Shown here one piece after another: positions 23,476-28,520 of a stretch of 28,520 nt of DNA. Every line of letters begins with the position of its first letter. Position 1 is the stretch's first letter. The stretch spans positions 1-28,520 of the forward strand of contig DATFXR010000294.1 of assembly GCA_035315685.1 (NCBI GenBank). The letters are read 5' to 3'. This stretch comes from QHWK01 sp035315685. GTDB lineage: Bacteria > Acidobacteriota > Vicinamibacteria > Vicinamibacterales > CAVVIG01. The notes under the pieces were generated by a model. It ran no database searches. It had not been told where the DNA came from and was given only the letters and a program-made list of their open reading frames with translations. Made by a program: the position numbers and the translations under genes.

Positions 23476-24104
23476 GCGGGTGTTCTCCCTTTCCGCCGCG
23501 CGGATGTCTTCCGGCGCTTCGGTGACGTCGCCGGTGTTCGGGCTGCGCGCAGCCGCTCAAGCTCGGCGGCCAACCGCTGGAGTTCGGCACTGCGCTCCTC
23601 CGATTCTCGCAGGAGATCGGCATAGCGGGTGTCCGCATCGTTCGAAGGCTGCGGCAAGGCAAGGCTACCAAGGCCAGGCAAGGCTGCGCCGGTGAGGTAG
23701 TCCGTCGCCGGCCGCGCCGCCAGCTGCGCGACGAGCGCCTCGAGCGTGTCGATCTTCTCCTCCTTCGTGTGCGGTACCCAGTCGTCCTCGGTTTCCGCCA
23801 GGTGGCCGAAGACCTCCTCGCGTTCCTCGACCGAGATCTTCCACGCCAGGATCCGCAGCGGCGTGTGGACGCAGACGACGAACCGCATCTGATCGTAGTC
23901 GCGGGACGCCTGCGGCGCCTCCTGCACGATCGATCCGTCGGTCAACGGGCGCGGGCGCGCCGTCGTCGCGCGCGTCGGCGCCAGGTGTGACGGATAAATC
24001 CTCGTCAGCAAGGCGAGCAGCAGGTTGCGTTCGTGAATGATCTCGTACCTGTTGCGGCGCGCGGCGTCGCGCTGGTCGGTCGCCGACAGATGTCGCGTGC
24101 TCAT
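23472..24104 (-). CDS. hypothetical protein of the minus operon, with basic tail
   Basis: 210 residues, ATG 24104 in an ATGA overlap with the 65-residue gene. The N-terminal 125 residues form an unrecognised globular domain (ARRNRYEIIHERNLLLALLT, YDQMRFVVCVHTPLRILAWK, EREEVFGHLAETEDDWVPHT). A coiled coil with Glu/Leu heptads follows (ESEERSAELQRLAAELERLR), then a Lys/Arg/Thr-rich tail. Between them, the stretch LPGLGSLALPQP is encoded by one copy of the 19-base repeat that is tandem at 27241-27314. Function unknown. Confidence 0.65.
   Translation of the reverse strand: MSTRHLSATDQRDAARRNRYEIIHERNLLLALLTRIYPSHLAPTRATTARPRPLTDGSIVQEAPQASRDYDQMRFVVCVHTPLRILAWKISVEEREEVFGHLAETEDDWVPHTKEEKIDTLEALVAQLAARPATDYLTGAALPGLGSLALPQPSNDADTRYADLLRESEERSAELQRLAAELERLRAARTPATSPKRRKTSARRKGRTPA
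23659..23677 (+). repeat. dispersed copy of the 19-base repeat inside a gene
   Basis: gcaaggctaccaaggccag at 23659-23677 differs by one base from the tandem unit gcaaggctaccaaggctag at 27279-27297, in the same orientation, and is followed by a partial next unit. It lies in the coding sequence of the 210-residue protein. Confidence 0.8.
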
Positions 24105-24298
24105 TGGACACCGATCAATTCGGAGGTGGCTTTCATCAGTCGGCCGAGGATCTCATGCGCTTTCTCGAGCCCCTCAATCGCACGGGTACAGCCGTCAGCC
24201 GCTTGACGCAGACCCAGGATCTGGTTGCCCTGGCTGCGATGCATTTCAACCTGCAGGTCGTACATCAATCGCAAGATCTCGCGTTCCTTTTCGTTCAT
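24101..24298 (-). CDS. small helical protein of the minus operon
   Basis: 65 residues, ATG 24298 with AGAGGAG about 10 bases upstream. Helical throughout (EKEREILRLMYDLQVEMHRS, then TRAIEGLEKAHEILGRLMKA). No known family. It starts 14 bases after the winged-helix gene and overlaps the next by ATGA. A small dimerising helical bundle is likely. Confidence 0.65.
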   Translation of the reverse strand: MNEKEREILRLMYDLQVEMHRSQGNQILGLRQAADGCTRAIEGLEKAHEILGRLMKATSELIGVQ

Positions 24299-24312
24299 GA
24301 TTCGCTGCTCCT

Positions 24313-24558
24313 CTAAAGGTTGCTCACGTACAACAGCACACGGCCGCCGGGGCCCGGTGCCGTCCGCAGGACGCCGTTGCGGACTAGACGTTTCACGCCG
24401 TCATAGACCCACTGGTGCCCGGCATCTTTGTTCCGCCGGCAGGCGCGGTCCACGTCCGCAATGCAGCACCCTGGATGGCGGGCGACGAAGGCGGCGTACT
24501 GATGTTGCGCGGAGCTCATCCGCGCGTAGCTGCGGTAGGTCACACGTCGTCGGCTCAT
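24313..24558 (-). CDS. small winged-helix DNA-binding protein
   Basis: 81 residues from ATG 24558, which forms an ATGA overlap; a longer frame to 24735 is antiphase to the upstream gene. After a basic N-terminus (SRRRVTYRSYARM), residues about 19-80 follow a winged-helix layout: helix QYAAFVARHPGCCIADV, recognition region RRNKDAGHQWVYDGVKRLVR, then a wing NGVLRTAPGPGGRVLLYV. This resembles MarR/ArsR-like minimal regulators. It may control its own operon together with the RHH protein, but no target is proven. Confidence 0.7.
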   Translation of the reverse strand: MSRRRVTYRSYARMSSAQHQYAAFVARHPGCCIADVDRACRRNKDAGHQWVYDGVKRLVRNGVLRTAPGPGGRVLLYVSNL

Positions 24559-24872
24559 GGCGTCACCGCCGGCGTCGTGCGGATCTGCTCGAGCACCGCG
24601 GCCGCGATCGTCGCGCCGCCGGCGGCCTCGAGCAGGCCAGTGTCGAACGTGCGGCCGCTCGGCATGCCGTGCTCGAGCGCGTCCTGCGACGCATAGTGGT
24701 CGGCGCCCCACGTCTCCAGTGCGTCGCCGACGCACCAGAATTCGCCGGTTGGCACCGCGACCAGGACGTGCGGACAGTGCGGGCCCTCGACCGTGCAGCG
24801 CCAGCCGGTGGCCGCATGCAAGGCTGCGGCGACCGCCTCGTAAATGGCATAGGGATTCTTCGTCGTCATCAT
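24555..24872 (-). CDS. hypothetical protein of the minus operon
   Basis: 105 residues. Two adjacent ATGs (24872 and 24869) are possible; AAGGGGGG upstream favours 24872, and 24872 overlaps the upstream stop by ATGA. Sequence: a helix (YAIYEAVAAALHAATG), a short beta hairpin (WRCTVEGPHCPHVLVAVPTG) and FWCVGDALETWGADHY, then helices. Three cysteines are present, but spacing does not form a clear zinc site. I do not recognise the family. Confidence 0.65.
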   Translation of the reverse strand: MMTTKNPYAIYEAVAAALHAATGWRCTVEGPHCPHVLVAVPTGEFWCVGDALETWGADHYASQDALEHGMPSGRTFDTGLLEAAGGATIAAAVLEQIRTTPAVTP

Positions 24873-25252
24873 CGCCGGCCCCCCTTGCGTAGCGCCGCCG
24901 GCGCCTGGCGCGCCGGCGTGCCGCCGAACGCCTCGAGCCCGCGCGCCACGTAGCGCTCGAGCCCCAGAATGATCACCTGGCGGATCGTCACGTTGTCCGT
25001 CACCGATTGCGTCTTGGCCGCCTGCCAGATCGTGTCGTCTACGTTTTGCAGCGGATACGCGGTCAGCGTTTTGCCGCCGGCCGCCGGCGCCGGCCGCGGG
25101 GTGCGGCCGCCGATGGCCTCAAGGCCGCGCGCCCCGTAGGCTTGCAGGATCAGCACGATCACGTCGCGCACCGCGACGCCGTCAATCGTCGCGCGAATCT
25201 TGGCACCGTGCCAGACCTCGTCGGGCACCTGCCGCAGCGGATAGGAGATCAT
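24869..25252 (-). CDS. tandem ribbon-helix-helix (RHH) DNA-binding protein
   Basis: 127 residues from ATG 25252, in an ATGA overlap. Two RHH units lie in one chain: YPLRQVPDEVW...AYGARGLEAIGG (4-49) and YPLQNVDDTIW...YVARGLEAFGG (66-111), aligning without gaps over 46 residues at about half identity, joined by a 16-residue Pro/Ala/Gly linker. Each has the basic/polar strand, D-(E/T)-(V/I)-W, helix, turn and second helix of Arc/MetJ-type proteins. RHH proteins bind DNA as dimers through paired strands, so this chain could form its own pseudo-dimer, as TraY-type proteins do. It is likely the operon's autoregulator, by inference. Confidence 0.82.
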   Translation of the reverse strand: MISYPLRQVPDEVWHGAKIRATIDGVAVRDVIVLILQAYGARGLEAIGGRTPRPAPAAGGKTLTAYPLQNVDDTIWQAAKTQSVTDNVTIRQVIILGLERYVARGLEAFGGTPARQAPAALRKGGRR

Positions 25253-25677
25253 TGCGCCTCCTTGATGTGATCGAAGAGATGGCCGGGCTGCTCCTTGTTG
25301 CAGGCGGAGCACCAGGTCGGCGCGCCGACGGCATCGGTCGTCCGATCGTCCAGATCGCAGCCGCACATGCACGTCGTCGGCGCCTCTTCGCGCGCCCACT
25401 GCGCCGCCTCCTGGGCGCGCCAGTCGCCGTAGGCGCGCTCGAGCCCGCCGTCGGTCAACTGCCGCGCGTCGCGCGGGCGGCCGGCGATTACTGTGTGGCG
25501 CTCGTAGCTCCACCAGGTGTCTGTAGTGGTGATCCACCGCAGGAACGCTTCGGCGCGCTCCTCGGCGCCGTGCGCCTGGTCGTCGCTGTAAAACAGCGGG
25601 CCGAATGCCCAGTCAGTGGTCGAGCAGTAGAGCACCGCGGTATCGGCGCCCGTGTCGTGCAGAATGCGAACTCCCAT
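25249..25677 (-). CDS. hypothetical protein with C-terminal zinc ribbon
   Basis: 142 residues, ATG 25677 with GGGAGG about 9 bases upstream. The N-terminal 90 residues form an unrecognised domain with many aromatic residues (STTDWAFGPLFYSDDQAHG, LRWITTTDTWWSYERHTVI). A helix (LERAYGDWRAQEAAQWAREE) leads to four cysteines, CMCGC and CSAC about 20 residues apart, forming a zinc ribbon, and a His-containing tail (GHLFDHIKEAQ). It is the first gene after the AT-rich hairpin at 25732-25752 and may have its own promoter. Confidence 0.7.
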   Translation of the reverse strand: MGVRILHDTGADTAVLYCSTTDWAFGPLFYSDDQAHGAEERAEAFLRWITTTDTWWSYERHTVIAGRPRDARQLTDGGLERAYGDWRAQEAAQWAREEAPTTCMCGCDLDDRTTDAVGAPTWCSACNKEQPGHLFDHIKEAQ

Positions 25678-25700
25678 AATCTCTATCCTCCCTATCCTCT

Positions 25701-25718
25701 AGACGGTGGAACCCGTCT
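25701..25718. promoter_or_regulatory. small GC hairpin before the zinc-ribbon gene
   Basis: AGACGG and CCGTCT pair around a 6-base loop in the 69-base gap between two minus-operon genes. With the AT hairpin nearby it may slow or attenuate transcription here. No T-run follows on the minus strand. Confidence 0.4.
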
Positions 25719-25731
25719 GTATCTGACCGTT

Positions 25732-25752
25732 AAATAAAACTGGCTTTTATTT
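25732..25752. promoter_or_regulatory. all-AT inverted repeat at an internal operon junction
   Basis: AAATAAAA (25732-25739) and TTTTATTT (25745-25752) pair perfectly around CTGGC. The stop codon of the upstream gene lies inside the arm. An all-AT 8-base stem is conspicuous in GC-rich DNA and could be a protein site or promoter element dividing the operon. Confidence 0.5.
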
Positions 25753-26415
25753 CGTCGCCGCACAGGCCGGGCAGAGCGCGCCGCCCTCGCCGGCCGGTTC
25801 CCCGCAGAGCTCACAGACCGGGATCCATCGTCCGCTCACCGCCGGCGGCGTCGCATGCACCGGATCCAGGTTGCCAGCCTGGAGACTTGAACGCTCGCCG
25901 GTCGCCAGGACGGTCACATACGCGATGATGCCGTTGAAGCCGGCATTCGCGTACGACTGCACCTGCACCTGCTGGCCGGCGGTCCACCGACCGGTGCTGT
26001 AGCGCACGGTGGCGACGTCGCCGGGCACGATCAGTCCGTCTCCGCTGCAGACGTCGTGCGACTGCGGGGGCACGCGATAGCCACGCGCGTGCACTTCGCG
26101 CTGCTGCGCCTTGGTTAGGCGCGGCAAGGCCGCGATTGCAGCCAGGCAGTCAGCGCAGTAGCGCGTGCCCGTGACGGCCAGATCGCGCCAGTCGCCGTAG
26201 CTCCAATGGTCAGGATCGTATTCGGCACCGCTCAGGTGCGCGCAGAGCGGTTCGATCAGGGTGTCTTCGGCGTCCACGAATTCGACGCCGTCGCGCTTGC
26301 GTGAGAGCGCCTGCTGGATCTGGCGATACGCGTCCTGGCGGTCGTCGGCCCACACCTGCACCGTCACCTGCACGGTGTAGCGGCCCGGCTGGGCGGTGTG
26401 CTTGTTCGTGCTCAT
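25747..26415 (-). CDS. hypothetical protein with C-terminal zinc ribbon and KOW-like middle
   Basis: 222 residues, ATG 26415 behind AGGAGA. The N-terminal 75 residues (GRYTVQVTVQVWADDRQDAY, then WSYGDWRDLAV) resemble a small ferredoxin-like fold. A CADC pair occurs at about 86-89. Residues about 125-180 contain GLIVPGDVATVRYSTGRWTA and VQSYANAGFNGIIAYVTVL, a beta-barrel (SH3/KOW-like) pattern. The last 25 residues are a zinc ribbon, CELCGEP and CPAC. The combination suggests nucleic-acid binding, but the family is not recognised. Its stop lies in an AT-rich hairpin. Confidence 0.65.
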   Translation of the reverse strand: MSTNKHTAQPGRYTVQVTVQVWADDRQDAYRQIQQALSRKRDGVEFVDAEDTLIEPLCAHLSGAEYDPDHWSYGDWRDLAVTGTRYCADCLAAIAALPRLTKAQQREVHARGYRVPPQSHDVCSGDGLIVPGDVATVRYSTGRWTAGQQVQVQSYANAGFNGIIAYVTVLATGERSSLQAGNLDPVHATPPAVSGRWIPVCELCGEPAGEGGALCPACAATK

Positions 26416-26426
26416 TGGTCGTTCTC

Positions 26427-26696
26427 CTAAACCAGGCCAGCGCTCGTCCAGATGCGCCAGCGGCCCTCATACCACTGGTAGAGCACATCGCCCTGCGTCC
26501 AGCGCTTTCTCAGCCGCGGCGAAATAGTGCGGTAATAGCTGGTGCGCCCCTGCGGCGTCACCAGCTTGTAGGGCCAGCCGTTCCGACCGCGGGCCTGCTC
26601 GCGCGCTGTCGCACGGTTCGCGCGGATCTGCTCCCGGCAGGTGTGGTCGGCGTGCGGGTTGATCGGGCGCCCGCAGTCAGCGCAGTAGGTCGGCAT
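26427..26696 (-). CDS. small zinc-binding basic protein
   Basis: 89 residues, ATG 26696 with GAGGAG about 9 bases upstream inside the preceding gene. CADCG at residues 5-9 and HADHTC at about 15-20 form a compact zinc knuckle. The rest is basic and aromatic (QIRANRATAREQARGRNGW, YYRTISPRLRKRWTQGDVL, YQWYEGRWRIW), likely a nucleic-acid or peptide-binding surface. Family not recognised. Its stop overlaps the ribosome site of the next gene. Confidence 0.65.
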   Translation of the reverse strand: MPTYCADCGRPINPHADHTCREQIRANRATAREQARGRNGWPYKLVTPQGRTSYYRTISPRLRKRWTQGDVLYQWYEGRWRIWTSAGLV

Positions 26697-26698
26697 GG

Positions 26699-27097
26699 TT
26701 AGCGCTCCTCGCCGGCGGCCACCGTGGCGCGATACTCGTCCAACATCGCCTGCTGCGCCGGCGTGCCGAGGCGCTTCGTCTGCGCGACGTGCGCCTCGTA
26801 GGCCTCGAGAATCAGGTCGCGCACGCGCGCCTGGCAGTCGGCCGCTTCGCCGATCGGTCGCAGCAAGGCGAACGAACGACGGTCGCCGTTCACCTGATAC
26901 TGCCGGGCCGGAAACGTGACGTTGCGACCGGTGCTGGTGCGGCGCTCCCAGACACTGAACCCGATCAGCTTCAGGCCGGCGAGCGCGCCGTCGGTGAAAT
27001 GGAGCTCAGCATCGGCCAGCTTGCCGGCCGGGTTGCCGCGGTCGTTCAGAATGATCTTGATCGTCATGCCATTCCATTGGGCGAGATACATACGCAT
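26699..27097 (-). CDS. SpoVG-like protein, first gene of the minus operon
   Basis: 132 residues from ATG 27097, preceded by AGGGAG at 7 bases; an alternative start at ATG within MTIKII (residue 11) is possible. Residues about 11-100 follow the SpoVG layout: TIKIILNDRG, KLADAELHF, a strand GLKLIGFSVWERRTSTGRNV, FPARQY, then FALLRPI and a final helix VRDLILEAYEAH. SpoVG-family proteins are small RNA/DNA-binding proteins, found also in phages near replication genes. The remainder is a charged C-terminal helix. It lies directly behind the palindromic operator and so is likely the operon's first product. The homology call is by eye. Confidence 0.55.
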   Translation of the reverse strand: MRMYLAQWNGMTIKIILNDRGNPAGKLADAELHFTDGALAGLKLIGFSVWERRTSTGRNVTFPARQYQVNGDRRSFALLRPIGEAADCQARVRDLILEAYEAHVAQTKRLGTPAQQAMLDEYRATVAAGEER

Positions 27098-27117
27098 CGT
27101 GCTACTCCCTGCTCGTG

Positions 27118-27136
27118 ATTGACCGTGTCGGTCAAT
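27118..27136. promoter_or_regulatory. perfect palindromic operator ATTGACCG-TGT-CGGTCAAT
   Basis: Two 8-base arms with a 3-base centre lie 20-40 bases before the first ATG of the minus operon and just after the promoter-like AT-rich segment on that strand. This is the classic place for a repressor that blocks transcription. The RHH and winged-helix proteins of the operon are natural candidates to bind it. An imperfect second palindrome (27139-27158, AGAG.ATG/CATCTCT) overlaps the -10 region. Confidence 0.7.
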
Positions 27137-27144
27137 ACAGAGAA

Positions 27145-27171
27145 TGTATATCATCTCTATACTCTTGTCGA
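27145..27171 (-). promoter_or_regulatory. candidate promoter of the minus operon
   Basis: On the minus strand TCGACA (27171-27166, five of six to TTGACA) and TATACA (27150-27145) are 15 bases apart, slightly short of the usual 17. The segment is AT-rich against the GC-rich surroundings. The start of transcription would fall close to the operator at 27118-27136. Confidence 0.5.
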
Positions 27172-27207
27172 GTGGAAAATGCTCGCCGGTGACGAATCAG
27201 TGCCGGC

Positions 27208-27223
27208 GCATGCCTTGGCATGC
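27208..27223. repeat. perfect palindrome GCATGCC-TT-GGCATGC
   Basis: Seven-base arms with a 2-base centre in the non-coding region, 17 bases before the tandem 19-base array. Possible protein site or cruciform. Confidence 0.6.
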
Positions 27224-27240
27224 AGCGACGTAACAGCAAG

Positions 27241-27314
27241 GCGAGGCTACCAAGGCTAGGCGAGGCTACCAAGGCTAGGCAAGGCTACCAAGGCTAGGCA
27301 AGGCTAAGGCTACC
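27241..27314. repeat. iteron-like tandem array of 19-base repeats
   Basis: Units at 27241-27259, 27260-27278 and 27279-27297 are identical except for one a/g position (gcgaggct or gcaaggct), followed by a shortened unit to 27314. Consensus gc(a/g)aggctaccaaggctag. A near-identical unit occurs in a gene at 23659-23677. The exact phasing suggests a protein-binding array (origin or partition-like) or a mobile short repeat. It lies upstream of the minus operon. Confidence 0.85.
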
Positions 27315-27442
27315 TTTGCTCACCCGAACCTTGCACCCAAGAGGGGGGTTTACGCAGCTGCACAAGACTGCACCGCCGGCGCGTGTGGGCGCGCTCGAGC
27401 ACCGGGCGGGCAGTCAGGCGGGCCGGTGGCGCGCTCGAGCAC

Positions 27443-27481
27443 AAAAAGCAAAACGGCCGCGATATTTCTACCGCGGCCGTT
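27443..27481 (-). terminator. rho-independent terminator
   Basis: AACGGCCGCG (27452-27461) and CGCGGCCGTT (27472-27481) pair perfectly around a 10-base loop. On the minus strand the stem is followed by TTTTGCTTTTT, ending near 27443, as in intrinsic terminators. It would stop transcripts of the CYA gene and the start-less frame, whose stop codon at 27495-27497 is 13 bases upstream. Confidence 0.8.
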
Positions 27482-27494
27482 CGGGGCGATCGTT

Positions 27495-27716
27495 TTAGGG
27501 GTGTCTGTCCGCTAATCTGTCACGATAACAGCCAGCACCGTTCGCGATACGCGTAATCGTTCGGACGGTTGCGTCGGCGGTGTGCGACGTGAGTTTAAGA
27601 GCATTCCACGTATCAGCTCTCATCTGTGCTTGGAGACGCGTCGCGAACGTCCCCAGGACTAAACCGTGCGGTGTGACGGCGGCGTAACCATCTGTCGGGT
27701 GATTCGGTTCACCGAA
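27495..27716 (-). pseudogene. start-less small phage reading frame after the CYA gene
   Basis: A stop-to-stop frame of 73 codons with no ATG, GTG or TTG before its plausible N-terminus. It reads PTDGYAAVTPHGLVLGTFAT and continues to a helix (AQMRADTWNALKL) and GAGCYRDRLADRHP, ending at TAA 27497-27495. The beginning resembles small phage proteins of the form (W/Y)A(V/L)VTPxGxVLxxT. It overlaps the 3' end of the CYA gene by a few bases in the +1 frame, at a perfect hairpin. It may be a decayed gene, a sequencing error, or the C-terminal part of a +1 frameshift product of the upstream gene. The first in-frame start (ATG at MRADTW) would lose the conserved part. Confidence 0.45.
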
Positions 27717-27721
27717 TCACC
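27698..27721 (-). promoter_or_regulatory. perfect 11-base hairpin spanning the CYA gene stop
   Basis: Arms ggtgattcggt (27698-27708) and accgaatcacc (27711-27721) have a 2-base centre. The TGA stop of the CYA gene (27711-27709) sits at the centre. No T-run follows, so it is not a terminator. It could stimulate recoding or protect the transcript end, or bind a protein. Confidence 0.7.
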
Positions 27722-28455
27722 GTTAACGGCATGACGCGTTTAGTAGTGCCACTATCAGGTTCAAAACCGACAGATAGCTTGTGCTCGAGCAAAAAATCAG
27801 GGCGTTTACACAAGGTGCAAAACTCACACGTTACAATGCGCCGGCCGTTGTGCTTGAATTGTGCCGGACATGGGACAATCAGTTCACCGTTCAATTCGTA
27901 GATTTTGTTTGTAGGATGGGGTGGCACTACGCATGCCGTCCCGAATCCACGCGCGCGAGCGGCCGCTATTTCGGACGTGTTATTGCAGGATGCCAGGACG
28001 TTCGCACCTTGCCACGCGCTACGCGCGACAATCGGCCACCAATGGGTATAGATCCATGCGGCTTTCCCATGTTTCCGCTCGTGTGCAACCATGGCAGAAC
28101 CGATCAAGGTGGCTGATTTGGCGTCCGGACAATCGCCGACAACATGTCCACGGAATTGGCGCAGGCCAGTCAGGGCCCGAATAGCGCGCGCCTCGAGGTA
28201 AGCGATTAGCACGCGTAGCGCAGCGATCGATCGCTTACGTTTGGATGCATTCGAATTCAGACGATTAGTCGTAAACCCGACATGACCGAATTCGGCGTAA
28301 CACCCGTCATTTAGTAACGGACAGATCACGCGATCGGTTTTGCTAGCACCCGGACATGTCAACTGAGGGACATAGCTAGCGGAAACGTTACCGTTAGCGG
28401 ACAATTTAGAATCACCGCTCTGTTCTACCACTGACACGAGAGAAGTCTTAGCCAT
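27709..28455 (-). CDS. cysteine-rich CYA-motif phage protein (DUF7227/gp88-like)
   Basis: 248 residues, ATG 28455 with TAGGAG about 11 bases upstream. Ten cysteines lie in a pattern known from a phage family: CP near 34, ICPLLNDGCYAEFGH at 44-58, ASCNNTSEI near 157, then VPCPAQFKHNG and CEFCTLC at 195-216. A conserved middle (TYSTHWW-like IYTHWWPIVARSAW) fits the same family. The pattern is suggestive of metal or Fe-S binding, but the activity is not known to me. The gene has lower GC and different codon use from the late block, as in an early or recently acquired gene. It is followed by a hairpin, a start-less frame and a terminator. Confidence 0.7.
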   Translation of the reverse strand: MAKTSLVSVVEQSGDSKLSANGNVSASYVPQLTCPGASKTDRVICPLLNDGCYAEFGHVGFTTNRLNSNASKRKRSIAALRVLIAYLEARAIRALTGLRQFRGHVVGDCPDAKSATLIGSAMVAHERKHGKAAWIYTHWWPIVARSAWQGANVLASCNNTSEIAAARARGFGTACVVPPHPTNKIYELNGELIVPCPAQFKHNGRRIVTCEFCTLCKRPDFLLEHKLSVGFEPDSGTTKRVMPLTVIR

Positions 28456-28509
28456 TCATACGGCCGCTCCTAAACGGCCACCGAAACCCGAACAGACAAT
28501 CTATCGGTG

Positions 28510-28515
28510 ACTATA
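28510..28515 (-). promoter_or_regulatory. candidate -10 box for the CYA gene
   Basis: TATAGT reads on the minus strand at 28515-28510, 55 bases before ATG 28455. The -35 region would lie outside the window, so the call is weak. Confidence 0.3.
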
Positions 28516-28520
28516 GACAT

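Larger units (their letters stand above)
27098..27494. other. non-coding regulatory region upstream of the minus operon
   Basis: About 400 bases without a convincing gene. From right to left along the minus strand it holds a terminator (27452-27481), a 14-base direct repeat (gcgcgctcgagcac at 27389-27402 and 27429-27442), a 19-base tandem array (27241-27314), a perfect 7+7 palindrome (27208-27223), an AT-rich promoter-like segment and an 8+8 operator (27118-27136). It would suit a control region or replication origin, but no DnaA-type box was identified. Confidence 0.6.

Noticed and set aside
27241..27314. CRISPR array
   Set aside because: Units are 19 bases and directly adjacent with no spacers.
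27316..27498. Small plus-strand frame over the terminator and direct repeats
   Set aside because: No ribosome site, low-complexity basic sequence, and overlap with the terminator and repeats.

Overview
This window looks like the structural half plus an opposing accessory operon of a GC-rich tailed phage or prophage of the short-tailed P22-like type. The support is a P22-type coat protein, portal protein, gp4-like head completion protein and gp10-like DNA stabilisation protein, with no long tail tape-measure gene. Nothing names the host directly. The only hint is the protein fragment at the left edge (1-279), whose C-terminus has a TolB/WD40-like beta-propeller signature (DGR..FTSNW....QDVF.V.L) that I associate with Acidobacteria-like soil bacteria. 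This is a weak guess. The fragment could be a host gene beside an integrated prophage or a virion gene. No integrase, terminase, lysin, polymerase, tRNA or CRISPR array is visible.

Layout, plus strand (474-22895): a small PAKSKAQ protein and a scaffold-like protein; an IS605/IS1341-type tnpB element on the minus strand, broken by one extra base; the coat protein; an HNH-type homing-like endonuclease on the minus strand; a run of small head or structural proteins; a two-gene minus-strand cassette (HTH plus coiled coil); gp4-like adaptor; portal; gp10-like stabilisation protein; a small structural protein; a GNAT acetyltransferase; a 66-residue protein; a 2OG-Fe(II) oxygenase-like protein; five large, repeat-rich, probably internal or ejected proteins; two duplicated tail-fibre/receptor-binding proteins with a small gene between them; and a two-helix membrane protein that could be a holin. 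Most neighbours overlap or nearly touch, so the block is probably one late transcription unit with selfish or accessory insertions on the other strand.

Layout, minus strand (27097 down to 22892): eleven small genes, six of the junctions being ATGA overlaps, led by a SpoVG-like protein behind a palindromic operator. It encodes several short zinc ribbons, a natural tandem ribbon-helix-helix protein, a winged-helix protein and a coiled-coil membrane protein. It meets the late block tail to tail at 22892-22895. Upstream lies about 400 bases of non-coding DNA with a perfect 8+8 operator, 19-base tandem repeats and a rho-independent terminator. The terminator closes a further minus-strand unit with a cysteine-rich CYA protein (27709-28455) and a start-less reading frame just after it (27495-27716).

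The points most worth a second look are the single-chain tandem RHH regulator, the 19-base repeats shared by the intergenic region and one operon gene, the start-less frame joined to the CYA gene at a perfect hairpin, a C-terminal motif shared by two adjacent virion proteins, a motif present at both ends of the scaffold, and the tnpB with a relocated catalytic glutamate and a one-base frameshift.
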